Position numbers and translations under genes: made by a program. A stretch of 64,000 nucleotides of DNA, taken from assembly GCA_963800235.1 (NCBI GenBank), contig CAWDAD010000001.1, forward strand, positions 1,488,001 through 1,552,000. Direction: 5' to 3'. Source of the DNA: CAVVNP01 sp963800235. GTDB lineage: Bacteria; Actinomycetota; Acidimicrobiia; Acidimicrobiales; Iamiaceae. Each line of letters starts with the position of its first letter. Position 1 is the first letter of the stretch. Below the pieces are notes generated by a model that had not been told where the DNA came from, did not search any database, and saw only the letters and a list, made by a program, of their open reading frames with translations. Below are positions 56,093-64,000 of this stretch, piece after piece.

Positions 56093-57040
56093 TCAGCCCC
56101 AGACGACCGGGTACACCGGCTGGGGCTCGGCGAAGCCCTTGAGCTCGGCGAAGCGCTTGGGGCCGAAGGTGAAGTCGCCCATCGAGGCGGTGAGCTGCTG
56201 CACCAGCTCGGACACCAGGATCTCGTTGGCCTGGGCGGCAGCCGCCACCCGGGCGGCGTAGTTGACGTGGCGCCCGTAGACGTCGCCGCTGTTGCGGATG
56301 ACCTCGCCGGTGTGGACCCCGACCCGGACGTGCAGCTCCATGCCGTGGGTGACCCGGCGGGTCGCCAGCTGGGTCTGGAGCTCGGTGGCGAAGCACAGCG
56401 CCCGGCGGGCCGAGCCGAAGGTGAGCAGGAACCCGTCGCCCTGGCCCTTGACCTCGGTGCCGCCGTTCTCCTCGGTGATGGTGCGGACCATGTCGTCGTG
56501 GCGGCGCAGCAGCTCGAACCAGGCCCGGTCGCCGAGCTCGCCGTTCAGCCGGGTGGAGTCGACGATGTCGGTGATCGCCATGGACAGGGTGCCGCCGACC
56601 ACCGAGTCGTGCAGGGCGTCGACCGGCTTGGCGCCGACGTGCTCCCAGACCCGCCCGACGATGGTGTCGGCCAGCGACGGGGCCGTCTCCACGACCGAGC
56701 TGGGCAGCGGGGCCACGCCGGCGCTCGGCGGCTCCGGGCCGTTGCGCTCGAGGACCCGGACCCGCGCCTCGCCCAGGGCGATGACCGCGCCCACCGGGGC
56801 GACGAGGGTCCCCTGCACCCGCACGCCGTCGACGAAGGTGCCGTTGCTGCTGCGCTCGTCGGCCACCACCAGGTCGCCGCCGACGACGCGCAGCTCGCAG
56901 TGCATCCGCGACAGACGGGCGTCGGTGAGGAGCAGCCCGTCGCAGGCCCGGCCGATGGGCAGGCGGTCGGAGACGAGCACCTGCAGCGTCCGGCGCCCGG
57001 GCTCCGCGACCTCGATGAGGTAGCTCGGGGCGGTCGTCAT
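56093..57040 (-). CDS. FHA-domain class III adenylate/guanylate cyclase-like protein
   Basis: 315 residues. The N-terminal forkhead-associated domain has LPIGRACDGLLL, DARLSRMHCELR and ERSSNGTFVDGVRV, the phosphothreonine-binding set. The C-terminal cyclase domain has metal-binding Asp in AITDIVDSTRLNGELGD and KGQGDGFLLTF, with GVHTGEVIRNSGDVYGRHVNYAARVA near the end. It probably reads a protein-kinase signal and makes a cyclic nucleotide. ATG at 57040. It is divergent from the large membrane protein. Confidence 0.9.
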   Translation of the reverse strand: MTTAPSYLIEVAEPGRRTLQVLVSDRLPIGRACDGLLLTDARLSRMHCELRVVGGDLVVADERSSNGTFVDGVRVQGTLVAPVGAVIALGEARVRVLERNGPEPPSAGVAPLPSSVVETAPSLADTIVGRVWEHVGAKPVDALHDSVVGGTLSMAITDIVDSTRLNGELGDRAWFELLRRHDDMVRTITEENGGTEVKGQGDGFLLTFGSARRALCFATELQTQLATRRVTHGMELHVRVGVHTGEVIRNSGDVYGRHVNYAARVAAAAQANEILVSELVQQLTASMGDFTFGPKRFAELKGFAEPQPVYPVVWG

Positions 57041-57133
57041 GCCGGCCCTGGTCGGGTCGACCACCTGCTGACCACCGCGAAACGCTAGGCCGGAGGCCAC
57101 GGCCGGTCCACCACCGGCCGGTACCGTCCCCCC

Positions 57134-59102
57134 GTGGCCAGCCCAGTCGACGCCGACGCCGGGCCGGGCGCGGGCGGAACCGGCCCGGACCCGGCCGACG
57201 GCCGCAGCCGGCTGCCGGCCGCCGCCGCCGCGGGACCCGCCCTGGCCGAGGCCGGCCTGGTGGCGGGCGTGGCCGTGGCCGTGGCGGCGGTGCTGTACCG
57301 GGTCTGGGACGCCACCTGGTCGGTGCCGCTGAACGCCGACCGGTCCGACACGACCCTCATCACCGCGATGGTGAAGACGATCGCCGACCACGGCTGGCTG
57401 TACGGCAACCCCGACCTCGGGGCGCCGTTCGGCACGCAGTTCCACGACTTCCCCCACGCCGGCGAGAGCTTCCAGCTGGCGGGGGTGAAGCTGCTGACGC
57501 TGGTCGTCGGCTCACCGGGCGCCGTGGTGAACACCTACTACCTGCTGGGCTTCGGGCTGCTGGCGGCGGTGACGCACCTGGTGCTGCGCAGCCTGCGCTT
57601 CGGCACCGGCATCGCCGCCACGATCGCCCTGCTGTACGCGTTCCTGCCGTTCCACCTCTGGCACGACGAGCAGCACCTCTGGCGGTCGGCGGCGGTGAGC
57701 ACGCCCGCTGGCCTGCCTGCTGCTCGTGTGGGTGCTGTCGTGGCGGAGCCGGTTCCTGCGCGACCCCGACGGACCGCTGGGCACCCGTCGCCAGCTCCTC
57801 GACCAGCTCCGGGGGAGGCGGGTGGCCGCCGCCGCCGCGCTCTGCGTCGTGATCGCCGGCACCGAGACCATGACCACGGCGTTCACCCTGGTCGCGCTGG
57901 CGGTGACCGGCGCGGTGGTGGCCCTGCGCCGGCGCGACGCCGGCGTCCTGGCCGCCGCCTCGTGCGCCATCGCGGTGATCGGGCTCACCTTCCTCGTGCT
58001 GCTGGCCCCGACCCTCTGGTACTGGCACGGGCACGGCACCAACCCGGAGGCCGCCCACCGGGTGGCGACCGAGCAGGAGCGCTTCGGCCTGCAGCCCTCC
58101 CAGCTGCTCCTGCCCATCCCCGACCACCGCCCGCCGGCGCCGACGGGGCTGCAGGCCGCCGCCCGCAAGGGCTCGCCACTCGAGAACGAGGGGGGTCAGG
58201 AGCTGGGGGTGCTCGGCGCGGTCGGCCTGGTCGTGCTGCTCTACCGGGCCGTCGCCTGCGGGATCCGTCGCCGCACCGGATCGGCGCCGCCCGAGTCCCG
58301 CTCGCTGCTGGTCGAGCACGGCGGCCTGGTGACGATGGTGCTGATCCTGTTCTCGACGGTCTCCGGCTTCGCGCTGCTGCTGAGCATCGCCGGGTTCTCG
58401 CAGGTGCGGGTGTGGGACCGGTCGGTGACCTTCATCGGCTTCTTCGCGCTGCTGACCGTGGCGGCGGTGCTCGAGCGGCTGCTGGGCCGGCCCCGGTGGT
58501 CGCGGGGCCGCTCGCCGAACCGACGGCGCCTGCGGCCGGCCGGCGCGGCGGTGCTGGTCGTCGTGCTGCTGTTCGGGCTGTGGGACACGGCCGAGCCGAC
58601 GCCGCTGCACGACCGGCAGGTCGCCGCCCGCGCCTCGACCACCCGGCGCTTCATGGACCGGGTCGAGGCCCGCCTGCCCTCGGGGGCCCGGATCTTCCAG
58701 CTGCCGGTCGTGCCGTTCCCCGAGAACCCACCGGTGGCCCGCATGCAGGACTACGACGAGCTGTGGCCCTACCTCTGGTCGCAGGGGCTGCGGTTCAGCT
58801 ACGGCGCCATGAAGGGCCGTCCTCAGGCCGACTGGCAGCAGAACGTGTCCCGTCTGGGGCCGTCGGCCAGCCTGCCCGGCCTGCGCGGCCTCGGGTTCGA
58901 CGCGGTGCTGGTCGACACCGCCGGCTTCGCCGACGGGGGCCGCGCCGTCTCCGCGGACCTCACCAGCCGCCTCGGCCCCCCCGAGGTCGTGAGCAGCGAC
59001 GGCCGCCTCCGCCTCTGGGACCTCCGCGACCTGCCCCTGCGCCAGCACCTGACCGACGCCCAGCTGCAGTCGGCCGCCCGGCAGCTGCTGCGGGTCCGGT
59101 GA
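57134..59102 (+). CDS. Large polytopic membrane protein, glycosyltransferase-like (frame broken)
   Basis: About 655 residues when repaired. It has roughly 10-12 hydrophobic segments and the loop LNADRSDTTLITAMVKTIADHGWLYGNPDLGAPFGTQFHDFP, followed by a soluble C-terminal part ending DLPLRQHLTDAQLQSAARQLLRVR. The topology resembles GT-C/YfhO-type membrane glycosyltransferases, but motifs are not decisive. The frame breaks at about 57707: VSTP then LACLLLVWVLSWRSRFL in another frame, one extra base repairing it. Length is one over a multiple of three. TACCGT lies 6 bases before the GTG start. Confidence 0.75.
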
Positions 59103-59131
59103 CCCGGTGCCTCAGCGGGCGGCCGGGAGGG

Positions 59132-60976
59132 TCACGAGGCGGCGCCTCCCACCACCTCGGCGAGCCGCACGCCGTGCTCGGCGGCCAGCAGCTCGGCCGC
59201 CTTCTCGCCGATCATGATGCAGGCGGCGTTGGTGTTGCCGCTGACCACGTCGGGCATGACGCTGGCGTCGGCGACCCGCAGGTGGCGGACCCCGTCCACC
59301 CGCAGCTCGGGGTCGACCACGCTGCCGATCCGGCAGGTGCTGGTGAGGTGGTACACGGTGAAGGAGTAGTGGCGGGCCATGTCGACCAGCAGGTCGTCGC
59401 TCGGGCGCTCGCCCGGCTGGTACCCGTGCTTCTCGGCCAGCGGCTTGGGCACCAGCAGCGGTCCGAGCTCGGTGGGCCAGTTGTCGGCCAGGTCGAGCGC
59501 CCGCTTCAGCACCGACACCATGACCTCGAGGTCGTGGGGGTCGCCGTAGTAGTTCATGCGGATGTCGGGCGGGTCGAGCGGGTCGGCGCTGGCCAGGCGG
59601 ATCTCGCCCTCGCTGTGGGGCTGCACCGGGTTGGCGAGCACGCTGATGCTCTCGGCGTCGGGGGCCAGGGTCGTGTCGGGGTCGGCGAAGTAGTCGTCGG
59701 GGTCGACCCGCAGGCACCGCTGCCAGATGTCCCGGTTGTAGCCGGTGGTGAACACCGCCAGCTGGGCGTCGTGGGTGTGCTCGTCGCCGAGCCCGGTCGA
59801 GTACCAGGCCGACGCGTCGTACAGCGACGACGACACCAGGCCCTGGCCGGTGGTGGCCCACTCGGTCACCTGGCGGGTGGCCTCGGCCTGCAGCGCCTGC
59901 AGCTCGGGCGGCAGCGAGGCGTCGTCGGCCGGGTCGGCCGGGAGCGGCCCGTTCGGCGCCCGCAGCGCGTCGGGCCCCATGGACACGCCGACGTCGTTCA
60001 TCGAGACCCCGACCCCCGGGGCGGAGAACATCAGCCCGACCTGCAGGTGGTCCTTCAGGTGCTTGCCGACCTCGGGGGCGTCGAGCACGCAGGTCACGCC
60101 GGCGGCCTCGAGCTCGTCGCGGGGACCGACACCAGAGAGCATCAGCACCTGCGGGGAGCCGACGGCGCCGCCGCTCAGGATCACCTCGCGCCCGGCCCGG
60201 ACGACCTCGGTGGTGCCGTCGGGGGTGCGGTACTCGACGCCGGTGGCGGTCAGGGCGTCGCCCTCGCCCTCGAGCACGACCCGGGTGACGTGGGCGTGGC
60301 AGACGATCTCGAGGTTCGGGCGCGCCTCGGCGTCGCCCTCGAGGAAGGCGTGGTACGTGCTCGACCGCTTGCCGTCCCGGGTGGTGGTCTGCAGCAGGGA
60401 CGCCACGCCGTCGGGCCCGGTGCGGTCGCGGCCGTTGTAGTCGCCCCGGGGGATGCCGGCGGCGACCGCGGCGGCCACGAACTGCTCGGCGGCCGGCAGC
60501 ACCGGCGCCCGCACCGAGACGCCGAGCGGCCCCTCGGTGTTGTGGGCGTCGGTGTCGACGACGATGTCGCCGCTCGACGCCAGGCCCTCGCTCTTCTTGA
60601 AGTACGGGAGCACCTCGTCGTAGCTCCACCCGGTCGCCCCGCCCGCCGCCCAGGCGTCGAAGTCGCCGGGGTGGCCCCGCACGTAGGCCATGTAGTTGAT
60701 GCCCGACGAGCCGCCGAGCATCTTGCCCCGGGGCACCATCATCCGGCCGCCGTCGAGGCCGAGCCCGCACCCGCCCGCGTCGGCGGTGTACATCCAGTCG
60801 ACCTCGGGGTCCCGCTGCAGCGCGGCACAGGCCGCCGGCATCGCCTCGGTGGGCGGCGGCGGGCCGCCGGCCTCGAGCAGCACGACCCGGACGTCCGGAT
60901 CCTCCGACAGGCGGGCGGCGACCACCGCCCCCGCCGATCCCCCACCCACGACGACGAAGTCTGCAGCGTCAGGCAT
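59132..60976 (-). CDS. GMC family oxidoreductase (choline dehydrogenase-like), second copy
   Basis: 614 residues. FAD-binding ADFVVVGGGSAGAVVAARL, GMC motifs PRGKMLGGSSGINYMAYVRG and SGGAVGSPQVLMLSGVGP, catalytic His in YSFTVYHLTSTCRIG and Asn in VSGNTNAACIMIGEKAA. It is about 80 residues longer than the 52100-53698 paralogue, mostly in an insert around NDVGVSMGPDALRAPNGPLPA. TAGGTT lies 6 bases before the ATG. Substrate unknown. Confidence 0.94.
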   Translation of the reverse strand: MPDAADFVVVGGGSAGAVVAARLSEDPDVRVVLLEAGGPPPPTEAMPAACAALQRDPEVDWMYTADAGGCGLGLDGGRMMVPRGKMLGGSSGINYMAYVRGHPGDFDAWAAGGATGWSYDEVLPYFKKSEGLASSGDIVVDTDAHNTEGPLGVSVRAPVLPAAEQFVAAAVAAGIPRGDYNGRDRTGPDGVASLLQTTTRDGKRSSTYHAFLEGDAEARPNLEIVCHAHVTRVVLEGEGDALTATGVEYRTPDGTTEVVRAGREVILSGGAVGSPQVLMLSGVGPRDELEAAGVTCVLDAPEVGKHLKDHLQVGLMFSAPGVGVSMNDVGVSMGPDALRAPNGPLPADPADDASLPPELQALQAEATRQVTEWATTGQGLVSSSLYDASAWYSTGLGDEHTHDAQLAVFTTGYNRDIWQRCLRVDPDDYFADPDTTLAPDAESISVLANPVQPHSEGEIRLASADPLDPPDIRMNYYGDPHDLEVMVSVLKRALDLADNWPTELGPLLVPKPLAEKHGYQPGERPSDDLLVDMARHYSFTVYHLTSTCRIGSVVDPELRVDGVRHLRVADASVMPDVVSGNTNAACIMIGEKAAELLAAEHGVRLAEVVGGAAS

Positions 60977-61084
60977 GCGGCGAACCTAGGCCCGCCGGTC
61001 CGGCTGCGCTCGGGCCGCTCCGGTGCGGCGGCGAAGCTCGCCGAGGACGGGCGGGGACCGGGGCACGGTGCCAGACTCCCGGCG

Positions 61085-61912
61085 ATGGTCGATGCCTGGT
61101 GGGGTCAGGTCGCGAGCCCGTGGTTGTGGGGCGTGGTGGGCGTCGCCCTGCTGCTCGAGCGCCGGCGGCCGGCGAGGCCCGAGCACGTCGGCCGGAAGCT
61201 CGGCTGGTTGCAGGACCTGGTCTGGCTGCTGCTGGGCGGCGGGCTGGCCGTGACGGTGGTGGCGGCGAGCGTGCGGGACATCGACGGGTGGATCCCGGTG
61301 CTCGGCTCCGGCCGACTCCTCGGGAGCGGCCCGGCCACGGCGATCCTGGCCTTCGTGATGGCCGACCTGTGCGGGTGGATCGCCCACTACGGCTTCCACC
61401 GGTTCCGCGTGCTGTGGGTCTTCCACACCGTCCACCACGCCCCCCGGCAGATGACGGCGCTGTCGGATCGTCGGGAGCACCTGGTCGAGACGCTGCTGTC
61501 GACGGCGGCGGTGGTCGTGCCGGCCCGGCTGCTCGGGCTCGATGCTGCCGGCGCCTCGGTGCTGGCCGGCATCACGGTCGCCTACGGGGCCTTCATCCAC
61601 ATGAACGTGCAGACCGACCTCGGTCCGCTCGGTCACGTGCTGGTGTCGCCCCAGTTCCACCGGGTGCACCACTCCGTCGACCCGGCGCACCACGACCGCA
61701 ACTTCGGCGTGGTCCTGAGCGTGTGGGACCGGCTGTTCCGCACGCGGGTCGCCGATCGCGACCTGTACCCCGACACCGGCGTGGCCTACGAGCGCTACCC
61801 GCACGAGCGCCGGACGAGCCCGGTCGCGCTGCTGTCGACCTGGGTCCGGCAGAACGCGTACCCGTTCGTGGCCCTCCTCCGCCGAGAGCCAGCCACCTCG
61901 AGCGAGCGCTGA
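61085..61912 (+). CDS. Sterol desaturase/fatty acid hydroxylase superfamily protein
   Basis: 275 residues with about four membrane segments. The three His clusters of this diiron family are HYGFH, HTVHH and HRVHH, plus a late His in DPAHHDRNFG. It would hydroxylate or desaturate a lipid in the membrane. CAGACT ends 7 bases before the ATG, a leaderless-type start. It is divergent from the GMC gene and is the last core gene before the integrated element. Confidence 0.9.
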   Translation: MVDAWWGQVASPWLWGVVGVALLLERRRPARPEHVGRKLGWLQDLVWLLLGGGLAVTVVAASVRDIDGWIPVLGSGRLLGSGPATAILAFVMADLCGWIAHYGFHRFRVLWVFHTVHHAPRQMTALSDRREHLVETLLSTAAVVVPARLLGLDAAGASVLAGITVAYGAFIHMNVQTDLGPLGHVLVSPQFHRVHHSVDPAHHDRNFGVVLSVWDRLFRTRVADRDLYPDTGVAYERYPHERRTSPVALLSTWVRQNAYPFVALLRREPATSSER

Positions 61913-61981
61913 TCCCCGACCCGCCCGGATCGACGCGAGACGGGCCGTCGGCTGTTTCCGATGTCTCGCGACATCACGCGG

Positions 61982-62023
61982 CGCCCCCGGCAGGATTCGA
62001 ACCTGCGACACACGGTTTAGGAA
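61982..62023 (-). other. 3' fragment of tRNA-Arg(CCU): attachment site of an integrated element
   Basis: Read on the minus strand: anticodon loop TTCCTAA (anticodon CCT), stem half ACCGT, variable loop GTGTC, T-arm GCAGG-TTCGAAT-CCTGC, and acceptor half CGGGGGC plus G. The 5' half is absent: bases 62024-62028 do not form the expected ACGGT. A fragment from the anticodon loop to the 3' end is exactly what site-specific integrases duplicate. The intact tRNA should lie beyond 64000, with the element between. Confidence 0.75.
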
Positions 62024-62057
62024 AAGGCCAAATGGCGTCCAGGCCGTGTCGCCTGGT

Positions 62058-62090
62058 CCCGAAAACCCTTGTGCTGTAAGGGTTTTCGGG
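62058..62090. terminator. Perfect 13-bp hairpin next to the tRNA fragment
   Basis: CCCGAAAACCCTT (62058-62070) and AAGGGTTTTCGGG (62078-62090) with loop GTGCTGT. It may end transcription at the element edge, or be a binding site for recombination proteins. Nearby is the direct repeat ATGGGACAAA (62131 and 62143 region). Confidence 0.6.
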
Positions 62091-62187
62091 GTGGCCGCTG
62101 ACAGCCTGTCCCGGCCGATATCGACCAGTTCATGGGACAAACCATGGGACAAATCACGAGATGCACCCAGGGCGTCGCCACCATCCC

Positions 62188-62421
62188 TCAGCCCGAACTG
62201 AACAATCGTTGGTGAAAGGCCTCCACCGCGAGCACCGCGTCAGCTGCCAGGGTGGCCATGTCCAACTCCGGGTGATCGAGGTGCATCTGGCCGGCGTACG
62301 CGGTCGGGCCCGCCGAGGACGACGAGCTCCGGTCGACTGCCGTAGCGGTGGACCACCCGAACGAGCGCGGCCCCCGGAGGCGGCGCGTGCGGCGTCGAGA
62401 ACGCTCGGGGTCAGGCACCAT
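62188..62421 (-). pseudogene. Eroded gene downstream of the AbiEi-type antitoxin
   Basis: ATG at 62421 overlaps the antitoxin stop. Sensible peptide text occurs in three frames in order: SVLDAARAASG, AALVRVVHRYGSRPELVVLGG, then PTAYAGQMHLDHPELDMATLAADAVLAVEAFHQRLF to the stop at 62188. At 77 codons it is far shorter than an AbiEii nucleotidyltransferase toxin. The start resembles such toxins (RYGSRPELVVLGG) and an internal deletion could explain the rest. Assignment as a toxin remnant is inference. Confidence 0.5.
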
Positions 62422-63421
62422 CGACCACCTCGACGAGGTGCTCGGCTGCCTCTTCGCCGCGAACACCGGAGGCGCGCAGGTCGACAAAGACGCGCGGCCA
62501 CGGTGCGACGCGCAGATCACCGGCGGGGGCCGACAACCGCTTGGTCACCGGTGTGGGGAACGGGCGCAGGACGAGGCGACCGCCGTCGATCGGCTTGAGG
62601 CCGGCCCGGTCCGCCAGCGCATCGAGGGTCGCCGGCGTCGTGGCGTCGACGAAGACCTCCAGGCCGCTGACCTCCGTGAGGTAGGGGGCGACGACGGCGG
62701 CGGCCGCGATGCCGGTAGCCGCCCAGGCCACACCCTCGGCATCCCATCGCCGGCCGAGCTCTGCCAGCTCGTGGGCGAGGTCGCCGAGGATCCCGACCCG
62801 AAGGTGCAGCGATCGGGTGGTCGCGCCGGCGGCCACTGCATAGGCGGCCAAGATCGCTCGCCGGTCGACGATCTCACGCGCCGAAGCCCGCCCACGCGGC
62901 GCGTTCGCCTTGAGGAGCCCGAACGTCGTCAACGTCGCCAGCGCCTTCGTCGCCGAGCCGGCTGACAAGCCGGTCGCGCGCTCGACCTCGGCCACGGTCG
63001 GCCGCGTACCGACCAGCAGTGCCTCGGCCGTGCCGATGACCGATGGCGTCCAGCGCGGCGTCGGCTGGGTCTTCGCGTCACGCCGCCCGGATCGTGAGAC
63101 GACGAGTCCCGGTAGGGAGAGCTCGGCAGCACCGGCCCCGTCCACCCATCCCAGACCGGCGTCAGCGACCGCAACGCGAGCCCCGGGTGACATGCGCCGT
63201 GCGACGACGACATCGACATCGCCGCCCGAACGATCGAGCAACGCACGGACATCGCCGAGCCAACCCTCCCCCGCCCACGCCGCACGAACACGAGTCGTCG
63301 CCACGTCCACGAGCGCGATGCCGTCGCCCGACGCCGCGAGGTCCACCGGCGTGCCTGCAGGGACGACGGCGCGGATCGCCTCCTCCACCCGTGCGAGGAC
63401 TGTTCGGCGGTCGTTCACCAC
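62411..63421 (-). CDS. AbiEi-family type IV antitoxin-like transcriptional regulator
   Basis: 336 residues from GTG at 63421, supported by TATGTT ending 6 bases upstream. A winged-helix segment reads PSVIGTAEALLVGTRPTVAEVERATGLSAGSATKALATLTTFGLL, and the C-terminus ends in VFVDLRASGVRGEEAAEHLVEVV, typical of AbiEi antitoxins. It probably represses its own operon through the palindrome 24 bases upstream. The toxin gene that should follow seems eroded, so it may now be an orphan regulator of the element. Confidence 0.75.
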   Translation of the reverse strand: MVNDRRTVLARVEEAIRAVVPAGTPVDLAASGDGIALVDVATTRVRAAWAGEGWLGDVRALLDRSGGDVDVVVARRMSPGARVAVADAGLGWVDGAGAAELSLPGLVVSRSGRRDAKTQPTPRWTPSVIGTAEALLVGTRPTVAEVERATGLSAGSATKALATLTTFGLLKANAPRGRASAREIVDRRAILAAYAVAAGATTRSLHLRVGILGDLAHELAELGRRWDAEGVAWAATGIAAAAVVAPYLTEVSGLEVFVDATTPATLDALADRAGLKPIDGGRLVLRPFPTPVTKRLSAPAGDLRVAPWPRVFVDLRASGVRGEEAAEHLVEVVDGA

Positions 63422-63444
63422 AACGACAACATACCTCACAGAAT

Positions 63445-63493
63445 GTGTAATCCTCACTACGCAAGTGAGGATTACACCAGAGTGAGGATTATG
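63445..63493. promoter_or_regulatory. Operator upstream of the AbiEi-type gene
   Basis: Perfect inverted repeat GTGTAATCCTCAC (63445-63457) and GTGAGGATTACAC (63465-63477) with spacer TACGCAA, followed by a third half-site AGTGAGGATTATG (63481-63493). This AT-rich stretch contrasts with its surroundings and lies over the -35 region of the gene, as expected for autoregulation. Confidence 0.82.
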
Positions 63494-63547
63494 CGAACAT
63501 CCGGGCAGCCGTCGTGAGGGCGTCGGTCCGAGCCCGACACTCGCCGT

Positions 63548-64000
63548 TCACGGGTAGACGTTGCCGGTCTCGATGATGCGCCAGTCGCCGCCGAGCTTGG
63601 CCAGCACGATGGTGACGGCCCAGCCGGGCCGGGCGAGATCGCTGGCCTTCCTCGGCACCTTGACGGGTCCGATGCCGCCGTCGAACCAGAGCGCGCCCGG
63701 CTCGACCCGCTCGATGCAGAGCTGATCCTCGATCCAGTCCTCGTCGGGGACGGAGTCAGGATCGAACGGCGGCACGCGTCGGGTCTCCTCGAAGAGGAGG
63801 GCGCTGAGCTTCTCGGCCTTGGGCAGTTCGTCACCAGCGTCGGCGCCACGGTCGCGCATGTCCGCGGCGGCGACGGCGTCGACGTAGCCGTTGGCCTCGA
63901 GCCACCGGCCCAGCTTCTTGGTCACCGTGCCGCACGCCTTGAGCAGCTCCTGGCCGGCCATGACCTTGCGGATGACGAACCAGTCGAGGAACTGCCCGAT
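63548..64000 (-). CDS. Hypothetical protein of the integrated element (5' end outside window)
   Basis: At least 150 residues; the frame continues beyond the window edge with IGQFLDWFVIRKVMAGQELLKACGTVTKKLGRWLEANGYVDA, so the start is not here. It contains an acidic stretch (VPPFDPDSVPDEDWIEDQLCIERVEPG) and ends GWAVTIVLAKLGGDWRIIETGNVYP. I recognise no family. It is upstream of the AbiEi-type operon on the same strand. Confidence 0.75.
   Translation of the reverse strand: MGQFLDWFVIRKVMAGQELLKACGTVTKKLGRWLEANGYVDAVAAADMRDRGADAGDELPKAEKLSALLFEETRRVPPFDPDSVPDEDWIEDQLCIERVEPGALWFDGGIGPVKVPRKASDLARPGWAVTIVLAKLGGDWRIIETGNVYP

Noticed and set aside
61982..62070. Complete tRNA gene
   Set aside because: Only the 3' half from the anticodon loop is present; the D-arm and 5' acceptor strand cannot be found within the next 100 bases.

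Overview
This window is GC-rich chromosomal DNA of an actinomycete-like bacterium. The gene content points to the class Acidimicrobiia or a close relative: a DUF3097 protein, many CoA-ester enzymes, an AfsR/SARP-type regulator, an F420-ligase-like domain, two GMC oxidoreductases, an AurF-type diiron protein, and a SpoIIAB/RsbW-like kinase. This assignment is inferred from gene families; no rRNA or other phylogenetic marker is present. Many genes carry a TANNNT (or CAGACT) hexamer ending 6 to 9 bases before the start codon, the pattern of leaderless actinobacterial transcripts.

Layout. 0.2-5 kb: ABC-F ATPase, DUF3097 protein, and a DrrAB-like ABC exporter. 5-12 kb: an all-minus-strand DNA-end-processing cluster of HerA-like ATPase, SbcD (Mre11), SbcC (Rad50) and a NurA-like nuclease; the gap between herA-like and sbcD is packed with dispersed palindromic repeats. 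12-16 kb: sulfotransferase, site-2 protease with CBS domains, crotonase, and a DinB_2/maleylpyruvate-isomerase-like protein. 16-23.6 kb: secreted/membrane VWA protein and partner, sulfatase, anti-sigma-type kinase and partner, and an AurF-like diiron protein divergent from a TetR regulator across a clear operator. 23.7-26.4 kb: an 890-residue fusion of asparagine synthetase with a coenzyme F420-0:glutamate-ligase-like domain. 28-38 kb: a CoA/lipid block (CaiB transferase, HMG-CoA-synthase-like/DUF35 protein, thiolase, two acyl-CoA-dehydrogenase-fold proteins, crotonase, FMN reductase, nitroreductase) plus a GH10 lipoprotein. 38-50 kb: an accessory region of visibly lower GC with a large AfsR-like regulator, a PLP decarboxylase, a permuted NlpC/P60 protein, a UbiB-type kinase, DUF2510 membrane paralogues and two unknown proteins. 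50-62 kb: Nudix, cupin and methyltransferase genes, two GMC oxidoreductases, an SOS-box-controlled dinB, an FNT channel, an FHA-cyclase, a large membrane protein and a fatty-acid hydroxylase. 62-64 kb: the end of an integrated element marked by a 3' fragment of tRNA-Arg(CCU), carrying an AbiEi-type antitoxin with its operator and an eroded partner gene.

The most noteworthy items are the archaeal-style HerA/SbcD/SbcC/NurA grouping, the AsnB-F420-ligase fusion, and three families of dispersed intergenic hairpin repeats, two of which show compensatory changes in their stems. At least seven genes have frame breaks that single short indels would repair, four of them in one methyltransferase. This suggests uncorrected sequencing indels rather than mass pseudogenisation, so those broken genes should not be read as dead without checking the reads.
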